NCBI GenBank assembly: GCA_026008535.1
Contig: BRKX01000017.1
Location: 7,208,501-7,272,500 of the forward strand
Length of the DNA: 64,000 bases
Source of the DNA: Perilla frutescens
Taxonomy: Eukaryota; Streptophyta; Magnoliopsida; Lamiales; Lamiaceae
Direction: 5' to 3'
This document shows, in pieces, positions 22,336 to 34,615 of this stretch. Made by a program: the position numbers and the translations under genes. Positions within the stretch are counted from its first letter, which is position 1; the number at the start of each line of letters is the position of its first letter. Under the pieces are notes generated by a model. The model saw only the letters and a program-made list of their open reading frames with translations. It searched no databases and was not told the DNA's origin.

Positions 22336-22574
22336 AACCATATCCCATACTCTTTGATGATCGTTGAGTTCTTCTCAAAAATCTGAGTAGAAGAATGCAA
22401 CCTCAATAAAATATTACGAAATTAATATAACTCTTAAAATAACATACAAAAATAAGAATAATAATTGATTTGGAATGAGAGATCATATTGATTTTCATTT
22501 TTACATTTGAATGAGTAAAATAGGAAAAATACACAAGTTAAGAAACGATCATTTTTGTAAATCTCCTGCCCATC
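22336..22574. other. Spacer before the nested LTR stack
   Basis: AT-rich sequence without a gene. The last six bases, CCCATC (22569-22574), are the left copy of the target duplication of the outermost solo LTR. Confidence 0.5.
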
Positions 22575-23187
22575 TGATAGGTTTCATATTTGCACTCTTA
22601 TTTTCGTGATTTTTCCTCATTTTGTTAAGCTTTGACGTTTGATTTATAGGAATTAATTATATTTTGTATTTTGCTAGGGAATATTGATGGTTTATGAAAA
22701 AGAATGCCAAAATGCAAATATTGGTTCAAGTTTGGATGAAGGATATTTAAAGCTCATCCTACAGTAGTTGATTGCAAATAAGGCGTGCCCACGCCTTAGT
22801 CTGGAGCTTATTGATGAAAATTCAAAGATAAAATCCGCATGGAGGCACATCATAATGACTCGATGTACTACTTTTATTTCCTCATTGGGCTAATTAAAAG
22901 AAACGAAAATAGTCCTAAGAAGAGTGGAAGACTTACCATATTGGAGGAGAGAGAATATTATTTTGTCCTAAACTAGATATTTATTATTTTTAAGACTTTT
23001 ATTTTGTTCTTCAAGTATGAATTTCTAAATTACTTTCTAGCAAGAGGACAATCAAGACTTTAGTTCTACATGATTGTGAGATCGAATCGATTTTATTATA
23101 CTTTTAGTTATCTCTTTATTTATATATCTTGTACTTGTGATTTCATTATCATTGTGATGATTATGCAATTCACATGTGTTGTATGAT
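22575..23187 (+). mobile_element. Solo LTR (gypsy type), part 1 of 3
   Basis: Starts TGATAGGTTTCATATTTGCA. Together with 34586-34615 and 62898-63478 it forms one ~1.22-kb LTR split by two later insertions. It begins TG, ends CA (TTTTCAACA at 63470-63478) and is flanked by CCCATC on both sides (22569-22574 and 63479-63484). Its text resembles LTRs of large Ty3/gypsy elements of the Tat/Ogre/Athila group, which is recollection rather than proof. The six-base flanking repeat is one longer than the usual five. Confidence 0.65.
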
Positions 23188-23352
23188 TGTAACAGCTCAA
23201 TCCCTATGCGGTCATTTTTAATGGGGACGGGGTGTTAGGCGTAAAAACAGCAGAAAAAATTGGAAATCCAAGGGGTTTCTAAGTTAGCGCCATAAAACCT
23301 AGGCGACTTAACTTTATGACTTGGAAGAATTAATGTTTTCAACGAAACAGAG

Positions 23353-26300
23353 AGTCAAAGGGCTCAATCAAAATGAAGGAAATTCTACTCATATGCCAAT
23401 CAAAATTTAAACAAAATCCAATGACAAACAGATAGAAATTTGACTCTTTGAAGAAACAAGACCTTTTCATAGGTCACAACAGCTAAGACCCATCAATAGG
23501 TCGGAGGCAAATAAATCATACTGTCCCATTCATAGGACGAAAGCAAGAAAAATAACTTAAGATTTACTAAAAACGAGCAGAATCATGCTTGAACGAAAAG
23601 CCTCTTCATAAGCAAACAACAATAACAAGCATGCAAGACTTATTCACAGGATAACTGAAAGTGGATAGATACCATCATGCTTAGCAAGTAAGACTTTTTA
23701 AATAACTCAGAATCATAAAGAAATAAATGGGTATATCAAAAGAACGCATACTTCTTTTCTCAAAGACTTCATTGATATTTAGGAATCATATCATTTAAGA
23801 CATGCTACTATCAAGAATCAAGTTACATATATCAGAACAAAATACTAGACGTCAGAGTACTTATCAAAAACATAGTGGAAGAAAAACATGTAACCATATA
23901 GAGCATCAACTTAGGAAACTCAGACAACTCAGGTAACCCCACCAGCAGCACATCACCGGCCTCAGCATCTTAATCTGAAAATATTTGAAAAAGAAGGTAT
24001 GAGCACTAATGTACTCAGTGGGGTTTTATGAGAAAACTTCTTTGATAAACTTTAGAAATATCAAATTCATAACTAGCGGTATATGGAGAGCAAAATGCAA
24101 AAAGCCCTCTGCATATCCGCAAAAACCTTTCTTTTTCTGACGCCCTTCCTGGCTCAAACACGTTGTCTACTACACCCTTAATCATGCTTTTGAGAGGAGA
24201 GAGATTACCTCAAGTATCCTCTTGTGTATGCGAGGGGGTTACCTAACAGTGACTCCCTTTAACCTTATCAAAGAATCAACCTTATCAGAGAGTCAAAGGG
24301 CTCAATCAAAATGAAGGAAATTCTACTCATATGCCAATCAAAATTTAAACAACAATAACAAGCATGCAAGACTTATTCACAGGATAACTGAAAGTGGATA
24401 GATACCATCATGCTTAGCAAGTAAGACTTTTTAAATAACTCAGAATCATAAAGAAATAAATGGGTATATCAAAAGAACGCATACTTCTTTTCTCAAAGAC
24501 TTCATTGATATTTAGGAATCATATCATTTAAGACATGCTACTATCAAGAATCAAGTTACATATATCAGAACAAAATACTAGACGTCAGAGTACTTATCAA
24601 AAACATAGTGGAAGAAAAACATGTAACCATATAGAGCATCAACTTAGGAAACTCAGACAACTCAGGTAACCCCACCAGCAGCACATCACCGGCCTCAGCA
24701 TCTTAATCTGAAAATATTTGAAAAAGAAGGTATGAGCACTAATGTACTCAGTGGGGTTTTATGAGAAAACTTCTTTGATAAACTTTAGAAATATCAAATT
24801 CATAACTAGCGGTATATGGAGAGCAAAATGCAAAAAGCCCTCTGCATATCCGCAAAAACCTTTCTTTTTCTGACGCCCTTCCTGGCTCAAACACGTTGTC
24901 TACTACACCCTTAATCATGCTTTTGAGAGGAGAGAGATTACCTCAAGTATCCTCTTGTGTATGCGAGGGGGTTACCTAACAGTGACTCCCTTTAACCTTA
25001 TCAAAGAATCAACCTTATCAGAGAGTCAAAGGGCTCAATCAAAATGAAGGAAATTCTACTCATATGCCAATCAAAATTTAAACAACAATAACAAGCATGC
25101 AAGACTTATTCACAGGATAACTGAAAGTGGATAGATACCATCATGCTTAGCAAGTAAGACTTTTTAAATAACGCAGAATCATAAAGAAATAAATGGGTAT
25201 ATCAAAAGAACGCATACTTCTTTTCTCAAAGACTTCATTGATATTTAGGAATCATATCATTTAAGACATGCTACTATCAAGAATCAAGTTACATATATCA
25301 GAACAAAATACTAGACGTCAGAGTACTTATCAAAAACATAGTGGAAGAAAAACATGTAACCATATAGAGCATCAACTTAGGAAACTCAGACAACTCAGGT
25401 AACCCCACCAGCAGCACATCACCGGCCTCAGCATCTTAATCTGAAAATATTTGAAAAAGAAGGTATGACCACTAATGTACTCAGTGGGGTTTTATGAGAA
25501 AACTTCTTTGATAAACTTTAGAAATATCAAATTCATAACTAGCGGTATATGGAGAGCAAAATGCAAAAAGCCCTCTGCATATCCGCAAAAACCTTTCTTT
25601 TTCTGACGCCCTTCCTGGCTCAAACACGTTGTCTACTACACCCTTAATCATGCTTTTGAGAGGAGAGAGATTACCTCAAGTATCCTCTTGTGTATGCGAG
25701 GGGGTTACCTAACAGTGACTCCCTTTAACCTTATCAAAGAATCAACCTTATCAGAGAGTCAAAGGGCTCAATCAAAATGAAGGAAATTCTACTCATATGC
25801 CAATCAAAATTTAAACAACAATAACAAGCATGCAAGACTTATTCACAGGATAACTGAAAGTGGATAGATACCATCATGCTTAGCAAGTAAGACTTTTTAA
25901 ATAACTCAGAATCATAAAGAAATAAATGGGTATATCAAAAGAACGCATACTTCTTTTCTCAAAGACTTCATTGATATTTAGGAATCATATCATTTAAGAC
26001 ATGCTACTATCAAGAATCAAGTTACATATATCAGAACAAAATACTAGATGTCAGAGTACTTATCAAAAACATAGTGGAAGAAAAACATGTAACCATATAG
26101 AGCATCAACTTAGGAAACTCAGACAACTCAGGTAACCCCACCAGCAGCACATCACCAGCCTCAGCATCTTAATCTGAAAATATTTGAAAAAGAAGGTGTG
26201 AGAACTAATGTACTCAGTGGGGTTTTATGAGAAAACTTCTTTGATAAACTTTAGAAATATCAAATTCATAACTAGCGGTATATGGAGAGCAAAATGCAAA

Positions 26301-26488
26301 AAGCCCTCTGCATATCCGCAAAAACCTTTCTTTTTCTGACGCCCTTCCTGGCTCAAACATGTTGTCTACTACACCCTTAATCATGCTTTTGAGAGGAGAG
26401 AGATTACCTCAAGTATCCTCTTATGTATGCGAGGGGGTTACCTAACAGTGACTCCCTTTAACCTTATCAAAGAATCAACCTTAGTGAC
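23353..26488. repeat. Tandem array: one ~938-bp unit plus three 733-bp units
   Basis: Units start at AGTCAAAGGGCTCAATCAAA at 23353, 24291, 25024 and 25757, with spacings 938, 733 and 733. Units 2-4 are almost identical; only a few substitutions were noticed, for example at 25171. They lack ~205 bp present in unit 1 and in the partner LTR, between TTTAAAC and AACAATAACAAGCATG. The deletion therefore arose once, in the ancestor of units 2-4, before they were amplified. Non-coding. Confidence 0.95.
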
Positions 26489-27439
26489 ACGAAGGTCACA
26501 ACATGATAATGCAATAAAACTATTCTTTGAGCTCGATAACCTGCTTAGCAATAATTGAATCATACCATTCAATATCAAAACCTTAACCTTAAATCCTTAA
26601 TACTTAATCCTCAACATTGAATTCTCACATTCAATCCTTAATATCAAAGCCTCTATTCTAAATCATACTAGCATAAATTATAACCTAGATTGAAATATCT
26701 AGATTGCATTCATTAATCAATACTATAGCCTTAATACCATAAGGGATACTACAATCAACCTACAAGGCATTTCTTACTTAAATAACCTTCTTCAACAATA
26801 ATATGATAACAAACTTAACTTATGATCATGATCGTCAATACCTCACATACAACAACTATAAGATATCTTAACATATCAAAACATGACATCATTTACTTAA
26901 TCAAGAGCTTAAATAATAATTAGAATAATCATGTTATAACTTCCTTCCTTTCTTTCTTTTCCTTGTACAGAGACTAAACAGGCAGAGTATAAAATATTTA
27001 ATTGGATATTTCATCTTGCCCTATCATGCTTCTAGAGCTTACTAGCTCAAATCATATACTTGGTTTAGAATCACCCACCTTGATGATGAGCACCTCGATA
27101 AGGAGCACGTGGACGAAGTAACGAGCCGAAAATCCTTGCTCGGGTCTCCTCGGGGTTCACCTCCTCTTATGAAAGTCGATAATCAACTTGCGGCCTTATT
27201 CGAGATCCAAACAAGAAACCGAAATGATATCTAGACCATCGACCCTTAACTACAACTTAAAACACGAGAATTAAAGGGTTTAAATGCCTGAAATTACTAG
27301 AAATTGGGACGGAAAATCCAACTATAAAAATGATTCCAGAGGTTTGGCCCTTTCAGTCGCTTATATCTTCAAAAGAGCTTCAATTTGAGTACTCATGGGC
27401 CTCATGGTTCAAACCGAGTCAAACGTTATGGCCTCCGGA

Positions 27440-27720
27440 CGAAAACCTACTGAAACGGACTCGGCCTGCCCGCGCCAGCGGGGCAAGGGGTGCCCCACGC
27501 CGGCGACGCCTCCACGCGCGCGCACTCTTCTCAATGAGAGGATACCTCCGCAGCCATGGGGTCCCCCGCACCGGCGGGACCTCCGTGCGCGCGCGTTCTT
27601 TCTTGGCCGAGGGGGCACTCCCGCGGCGGCGACACTCCAGCTACTCCGCGGCAGCGGTGACTCCTCCTCCTCCAATCCTCTTGCTCGCCCTCTCCGCTCG
27701 TCATCTCGGAGGAACACTCA
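27440..27720 (-). other. GC-rich patch downstream of the LTR TATA box, first copy
   Basis: A sharply GC-rich stretch in an AT-rich LTR, repeated at 33530-33790 in the partner LTR. On the minus strand it holds an open frame starting MFLRDDERRGRARG (27717-27409; partner 33785-33492, starting MFFRDDGRRGRARG). The frame is arginine-rich, resembles no family I know, and may simply reflect GC-rich sequence. Relative to the TATA box it would lie in the 5' transcribed region. Confidence 0.5.
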
Positions 27721-27827
27721 TGAAGAATGTCCCGCGCTCGACTCCGACGTTTGCTCAACTCTCGACTCTCAAGAAATAGGGGTGAAGAAATGAAAATGAG
27801 CAAGTAACATGAAAGGGGGAGGGGCTC

Positions 27828-27835
27828 TATTTATA
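27828..27835 (-). promoter_or_regulatory. LTR TATA box (3' LTR copy)
   Basis: On the minus strand: GGCTATAAATAGAGCCCCTC. This is a strong plant TATA box about 690 bp from the LTR start (28522), so the U3 region is roughly 700 bp. Its counterpart is at 33889-33896. Confidence 0.7.
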
Positions 27836-28522
27836 GCCAAATAATTGGCTTCTCTCAAAAGCTATTGCAATGCAAAAATACTACTTAATAGATTTCAAGT
27901 TCGGTTAAAAGGTGTTTTATTCGATCGCGAGGTCCAAATGACCTCTAACACAAAATCTAAAAATACTAGAAGGTTCGTTGGCTCAAGTACTATTGAACCA
28001 ACTCGGCTTAGAGTGAAGAAAGAGTCGTCTTGAAGGAAAACAAGAAAATATTCTCTTTCCAAAAATAGAATTACTATTCCACACAAGGGATAAATAAAAT
28101 TACTGAGCGTTCGATTGACCTCAGAATGAAAATCCGGGAACGCCAATGGATTCTTTGAAAAATTTCCTATAGGGTATGCTTGATGAAATAACGCTCGGGT
28201 CAACACATGAGATTTCATAAATTTCTAACGATCGTCCCGTTACAGAAAAAACACTATTCGCGCTCTTACTTAATGCGCTTTTCATCGCCGGGACCTCAAA
28301 CGACCTCGGATTGAAAATCCGAAAGTACTGGCACACTCCTTGGGTTAACGCCTTCCAAACATGACCAAAATCGGTCATAACTGAGCTGGAATCGAACTTC
28401 TTGATAAGATGATTTCATGACGATAACCCAAAAATTACGGTTAACCTCCAAAACATCTTTACCTAGGCTCCAACTATTTTCTTAAATTCTTTAAATAGGT
28501 TCTGAAAATCCGGGTTGTTACA

Positions 28523-28555
28523 TCCTACACCCTTTAAAAAAATTTCATCCCGAAA
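28523..28555 (-). other. Polypurine tract region of the non-autonomous gypsy element
   Basis: On the minus strand: AATTTCGGGATGAAATTT, then an A-run and AAAGGGTGTAGGA, directly before the 3' LTR. TTTCGGGATGAAATT is the usual sequence just before the tract in plant Ty3/gypsy elements. Confidence 0.7.
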
Positions 28556-28694
28556 TTTGCTTCCTCTGAAATGGAGATCTGGATATTTATTAAAAATTTA
28601 CAGCCTTATTGGAAGGACATAGGCTCAAAACCTTTACTCAGTTTATAACTATAAACCATACGACTAAGAATAGCCTGAGGCCTTCCTTTATAAA

Positions 28695-29240
28695 TTAGTC
28701 CTCACGCAGGACTAATACTTCTATAATCGTTCTTCTTTTCTTCCTCAAAGCTTGAGCATCTGCCATCTTTTCCTTCCTCATAAGATCTCTCTCAAACATC
28801 GCTTCACACGAGCTCCTTATGATCTTGCATTCAAGCGGACCCCTAAAAGCTATTCGAACAATGAAAGAAATAAAAGAAAAGAAAAATTCACCAAGCTTGC
28901 TTCTCGTGCACGGGCCGTGCAGTCTCAACGAGTCCATCCTTCTTATGTCTTGCTTGGCTCCTTTCTTACTTCTGACTTTACTCCTCGCAGTTTTGAAAAA
29001 CTTTAATGAACTCGAACTAGATGACAAACTCGAATTAATAGGGCACCTCGTTCGATGGTTGCTCGCATGATCTATCAGGTTCGAAACTCGCTTTATCTTT
29101 ATCTTCAACTTCTTGAAACTTGACTTCTTCATCTTTCTGGCATACTTCGTGATGCATCTCAATCTTAAGTTCTCATTGCAGTCGTCTTCTTTTCCTCGAA
29201 GCGGTAGTCTGATTTCATGGCTCCTGCTAGTGGTCACCAT
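28695..29240 (-). pseudogene. Unidentified basic open frame, 181 aa, before the 3' LTR
   Basis: Reads MVTTSRSHEIRLPLRGKEDD through lysine/arginine-rich stretches (KKSSFKKLKIKIKRV, RSKVRSKKGAKQDIRR), a serine run and a hydrophobic stretch FFFSFISFIVRIAF, ending VLVLRED. It lies where the end of pol would be in a complete gypsy element, but no integrase, chromodomain or other domain is recognisable. It may be a chance frame or a relic. Confidence 0.25.
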
Positions 29241-31445
29241 CGCTTGTAGGCGTAAAAATCACATGTCTGGACTTTAACGCACACTCAGAACTTACTTGCC
29301 GACATCCAATAGATCACCTTTAAACACAACGAGCCGAGAAATTACTTTTAAATTGTGCTTCCTAACCTTGGAGAGCACTAACTGGAATCACTTGGATTCC
29401 ACTTCCTACTAGAAAATACCACTACTCGCTCTTTCAACGAAGACTAAAAGGATTACTACTATATACTCTCTGCTCTATTCCAAGATCCACACTCGAGTTC
29501 TATGAGTGGGATTAAAGAGAAACAAATGCCTCTGAGTGAGGGCTTTATCAACAATTCTTTAACAAGTTTAAAAAGATGAAAAAGATATAACACTAGGTTA
29601 TATATGCCAAAAATATTGCCTTTTCAAAGGATTTATAATTCGAAGGGTTCTTGTACATAACAAAGATATGGAAGAAAATCAACAGTTATCAATCTGAGAA
29701 CCGTGTTGAAATATTTTCACAAAGGTGTCAGCATAGCCTAACAAGGAAGTGCTATTACTTATTTTTGATGATCAAGGAGTATCATCCAAAAAAAGATTAC
29801 AAATTATCCAAGAGCGTATGATCGAAGAAATTTCAAATGATATAAATGAAGAATTTCAAATGATATGAAGCTATTGAAGGGTGATTGATTCAATTGACAA
29901 GAGAATGAATAAATCGATTCAGAATAAGAATGAATAAATTGATTCTATTGACAAGAGAATGAATAAATAGATTCATCAAAACTTCCTATCATAATGAAAC
30001 TCTCAATCTATCGAACACTAGGTCTATCTTCTTAACGACCTTCTTCAGGTTCTCTCTTTCTTTCTTGAGCGTCATGCATCTTCTTCTTTATGAGGCTGCT
30101 ATGAAATAGCACGAGTCAGCTGGACCTTAATTGGTTGCGCCTGGCTAGGAAAGCGACATCCGAGGATTACTTCCTACTTTATCGAAAGGGATACAACTAA
30201 GCGACTTGATCTATGGCACTTTCTGGACTCAAAATAGCTTGACTTCAACTTTTCCTGGGAACTCGGTATTACTCCGATGAACATATCTTCAAATTGTTTG
30301 GCTACAGTCGTGATGATAATATTTATCTTCTTTTAATCGACTTGAAAACAAGCGACAACTCTGGTCATTGAATGCGACATGACCTCGAATGTCCCTCCAT
30401 TGAATCGACGGGCCTCTATCGAAGAAAACAAATCTTCATTCTTTGAAACGCGAATGAACCTTTAGACAAGACTTCTCTTGAGTTGAAAGCTCGCGTGGGG
30501 GATTCCTCGAACTTGCATTAGATCTGCAACTAGCCTTTAACTTGACTGCTCATCTTCTTGGTTCTGGCTTTATTTTCATAACCTCATTCCTAATTCTACT
30601 ATAATCTCGGAACCCCTTTACCCTCTTACTACACCCTTGCGATAAAATGTTCTTTCGAACAGCTCTACTTAACTTAGCTCCTTAAGAAAGAACTTACTCA
30701 ATTTAGGTTTTTAAGGGAACCTAAAGGGAATCCTATAATTCTCCTTGATTCAAGCTTGCTATAGTCTATGTTCTAACTATATTCTCTATGCCTCATTTAT
30801 CCTCAACTCATCCTCAAATCCTTTCCTTATGAGCAATAGACAAGCCTTTATCAAAAGAAAATTTTTAAATCAAATTTCAAAATTTATAACTTACTCAAAA
30901 ATCGAAATGTTTTGAGTATTTGCAGAAAATAATATTCTAAAAAGATTTGCTACTTGCTCGAGTCTTTAATGACTCAAAACTCTTTAAAAATATTGATCTA
31001 GAACTTACTTCAATAAGTTCCACTTTAACTTTTGGTATAACTAAAAATTTATTTCATAACCAGATAATATTCGACTTTCGAAAATCGGCTAACCTTGCCC
31101 TTGCTCAAAACACTCTTTAAAAATATTGATCTAGAACTTACTTCAATAAGTTCCACTTTAACTTTTGGTATAACGAAAAATTTATTTCATAACCAGATAA
31201 TATTTGACTTTTGAAAATCGGCTAACCTTGCCCTTGCTCAAAACTTTTCTCCTTATCCTGTACCTCAAAAAGTTATATCAAATATAATCAAAATACATTA
31301 ACACAATCATATCTTAACTTTGTTAAAGATGCGAGAGTGATGGTGAGTTGGGGGTTGCTGATTAATACCTTTGAATAATTAAATATTCACATAAGAGTTC
31401 AATCAATCACTTCAAGAAGAAATAGGTCTGCAAAGTGGCAAGCCT
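29241..31445 (-). other. Non-coding interior of the non-autonomous gypsy element
   Basis: No long open frame and no retroviral domain on either strand. A 133-bp tandem duplication lies at about 30972-31237, with CTCTTTAAAAATATTGATCT at 30980 and 31113. Short GAATGAATAAAT repeats lie at 29900-29965. Confidence 0.6.
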
Positions 31446-31457
31446 GCTTTGATACCA
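31446..31457 (-). other. Primer-binding site of the non-autonomous gypsy element
   Basis: Minus strand TGGTATCAAAGC, two bases inside the 5' LTR end at 31460. It matches the 3' end of initiator tRNA-Met except A for G at position 9. Confidence 0.8.
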
Positions 31458-31459
31458 TA

Positions 31460-34400
31460 TATAACAGCCCAGTCCCTAGGCGGTCATTTTTAATGGGGAT
31501 GGGGTGTTAGGCGTAAAAACAGCAGGGAAAATTGGAAATCCAAGTGGGGGTTTCTAAGTTAGCGCCTCAAAACCTAGGCGACTTAACTTTATGACTTGGA
31601 AGATTAACATTTTCAATGAAACAGGGAGTCAAAGGGCTCAATCAAATTGAAGGAAAGTCTAATCATAGGACAATCGAAATTTAAACAAAATCCAATGACA
31701 AACAGATAGAAATTTGACTCTTTGAAGAAACAATACCTTTTCATAGGTCACAACAGCTAAGACCCATCAATAGGTTAGAGGCCAATAAATCATACTTTCC
31801 TATTCATAGGACGAAAGCAAGAAAAACAACTTAAGATTCACTGAAAATGAGTAGAATCATGCTTCAACGAAAAGCCTCTTCATAGGTAAACAACAATAAC
31901 AAGCATTCAAGACTCATTCATAGGTAAACTGAAAGTGGATAGATACCATCATGCTTAGCAAGTAAGACTTTTTAAATAACTCGGAATCATTAAAGGAATA
32001 AATGGGTATGTCAAAAGAACACATGCTACTTTTCTCAAAGACTTTATTGATATTTAGGAATCATAGCATTTAAGACATGCTACTATCAAGAATTAAGTTA
32101 CATATATCAGAACAAAATACTAGACGTCATAGTACTTAGCAGAAACATAGCAGAAGAAAAACATGTAACCATATAGAGCATCAACTTTGGAAACACAGAT
32201 AACTCAGGCAACCCCACCAGCAGCACATCACCGGCCTCAGCATCTCAACCTAAAAACATTTGAAAAAGAGATTATGGGCATTAATGTACTCAGTGAGGTT
32301 TTACGAGAGAATTTCTGTGATAACCTTTCTTTTCCTAAAACATTTCTGTGAAAAAGAGGGTGTGGGGCATTAATATACGGAGAGCAAAACGCAAAAGCCC
32401 TCTCTATATCCGCAAAAACCTTTCTTTTTCTGGTGCCCTTCCTGGGTTAAACCTGTCGTCTACTGCACCCTTAAGCATGTTTTAGGATAAGAAAGGGATT
32501 ACCTCAAGTATCCTCTTGAGTATGCGAGGGCTTACCAGCAGTGACTCCCTTTAACCTTATCAAAGAATCAACTTAGTGACACGAAAGTCACAACATGATA
32601 ATGCAATAAAACTATTTTTTGAGCTCGATAACCTACTTAGCATTAATTGAATCATAACATTCAATATCAAAACCTTAACCTTAAATCCTTAATACTTAAT
32701 CCTCAACATTGAATTCTCACATTCAATCCTTAATATCAAAGCCTCTATTCTAAATCATAGTAGCAGAAATCATAACCTAGATTGAAATATCTATATTGCA
32801 TTCCTTAATCAATAATATAGCCTTAATACCATAAGGATACTACAATCAACCTACAAGACATTTCTTACTTAAACAACTTTCCTTAACAATAATATGATAA
32901 CAAACTTAACTTATGATCATGATCGTCTATACCTCACATACAACAACTATAAGATATCTTATCATATAAATCCATCACATCCTTTACTTAATCAAGAGCT
33001 CAAATAACAATTAGAATAATCATGTTATAACTTCCTTCCTTCCATTCTTTTCCTTGTATAGAGACTAAACAGGCAGAGCATAAAATATTTAATTGGATAT
33101 GTCATCTTGCCCTATCATGCTTCTAGAGCTTACTAGCTCAAATCATATACTTGGTTTAGAATCACCCACCTCGATGATGAGCACCTCGATAATGAGCACG
33201 TGGACGAAGCAACGAGCCGAAAATGCTTTCTCGGATCTCCTTGGGGTTCAACTCCTCTTACGAAAGTCGATTATCGACTTGCGGCCTTATTCGAGATCCA
33301 AACAAGAAATCGAAATGATATCTAAACGCTCGACCCATAACTATGACTTAAAACACGAGAATTAAGGGGTTTAAACGCCTGAAATTACCGAAAACGGGGA
33401 TAGAAAATACAACTATAACAATTGAGATTTCATATATTTGTCCTTTGCAGTCGCGTAGATCTTCGATTTGAGTACTCATGGACCTCGTGGTTCAAACCGA
33501 GTCAAAAGTTATGGCCTCCGGATGAAAACCTGCCGAGACAGACTCGGCCTCCCCGCGCCGGCGCGGCAAGTGGTACCCCGCGCTAGCGGTGCCTCTGCAC
33601 GCGCACACTCTTCTCGATGAGAGGGTACCCCTGCGGCCACGGGGTCCCCTGGCGCCGGCGGGACCTCTGCGCGCGCGCACTCTCTTTCTTAGCCGAGGGG
33701 CACTCCAGCTACTCCGCGGCGGTGGTGACTCCTCCTCCTCCACTCCTCTCGCTCGTCCTCTCCGCCCGTCATCTCGGAAGAACACTCACGAAGAATGTCC
33801 CTCGCTCAACTTCGACGCTCGCTCGGCTCTTAAGAAATGGGGGTGAAAAAATGAAAATTAGCAAGGAAAATAAAAGGAGGAGGGGCTCTATTTATAGCCT
33901 AATAATTGGTTTCTCTCAGAAGCTATTGCAGTGTAAAAATACTGCTTAAGAGATTCCGGGTTCGGTTAAAAGGTGCTTTATTTTATGGCGAGGTCCAAAT
34001 GACCTCCAACACAAAATCCGAAAATACCGGGAGGTTCATTGGCTCGAGTACTATTGAAACAACTTGACTCGGGGTGAAGAAAGAGTCGTTTTGAAGGAAA
34101 ATGAGAAAAGCTTTTCTTTCTAAAAATATAATTACTATTCCACACAAGGGACAAATAAAATTTCCAAGCGTTCGATTGACCTTAGAATGAAAATCTGGGA
34201 ACGCCAAAGGATCCTTTGAGAAATTTCCTATAGGGTAGGCTTGAAGAAATAAGGCTCGGGTCAACACACGAGATTTCGTGAATTTCTAATGATCGCCCCC
34301 TTACGGTAAAACACTATTCACGCTCTTACTTAATGCGCTTTTCATCGTTGGGGCCTCAAATGACCTCAGATTGAAAATCTGAAAGTACCAGCACACTCCT

Positions 34401-34580
34401 TGGGTCAATGCCTTCCAAACATGACCAAAATCGGTCATAACTGAGCTGGAATCGAACTTCTTGATAAGATTTCTCGATGAATAACCCTAAAATTACGGTT
34501 AACCTCCAAAATATCTTTACCTAGGCTCCAATTATTTTCTGAAATTCTCTAAATAGGTTCTGAAAATCCAGGTTGTTACA
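31460..34580 (-). repeat. 5' LTR of the non-autonomous gypsy element
   Basis: 3,121 bp with a single copy of the region that is tandemly amplified in the partner LTR. A TATA box lies at 33889-33896 and a GC-rich patch at 33530-33790. On the minus strand it starts TGTAACAACCTGGATTTTCA; the right boundary is followed by the ATGAT duplication. Confidence 0.85.
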
Positions 34581-34585
34581 ATGAT

Positions 34586-34615
34586 TATTGGAATGGTATA
34601 TTGCTAGTTAGATAA
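34586..34615 (+). mobile_element. Solo LTR, part 2 of 3 (30-bp bridge)
   Basis: Thirty bases of the solo LTR remain between the two inserted gypsy elements. The last five (GATAA, 34611-34615) are the left target duplication of the next element. Confidence 0.7.

Larger units (their letters stand above)
23188..28522 (-). repeat. 3' LTR of the non-autonomous gypsy element, enlarged
   Basis: 5,335 bp against 3,121 bp for its partner LTR. The surplus is almost exactly explained by three extra 733-bp tandem units (2,199 bp). A TATA box and GC-rich patch equivalent to those of the other LTR are present. Confidence 0.85.
23188..34580 (-). mobile_element. Non-autonomous Ty3/gypsy-like LTR element (LARD type), 11.4 kb
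   Basis: Target duplication ATGAT lies at 23183-23187 and 34581-34585. On the minus strand the LTRs start TGTAACAACCxGGATTTTCA and end in a form of GAGCTGTTACA. The 5' LTR is 31460-34580 and the 3' LTR 23188-28522. The primer site on the minus strand (TGGTATCAAAGC, 31446-31457) is a one-base variant of the initiator-Met site. A GGGATGAAAT-containing pre-PPT motif and purine tract lie at 28523-28555. The 2.9-kb interior has no reverse transcriptase or integrase, so it needed helper proteins. The LTRs differ by roughly 10% by eye, making it one of the older layers of the stack. Confidence 0.85.

Noticed and set aside
23353..26488. Regularly spaced repeats, considered as a CRISPR-like array
   Set aside because: Units are 733 bp without unique spacers, in plant LTR DNA; this is a simple tandem duplication.
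27330..27803. Several overlapping frames on both strands in the GC-rich LTR patch
   Set aside because: Stop codons are rare in GC-rich DNA; no domains. Only the minus-strand frame kept in both LTRs is mentioned as an observation.
34586..34615. Treating the 30 bp between the two gypsy elements as unique host DNA
   Set aside because: The target duplications show it is the middle of the split solo LTR.
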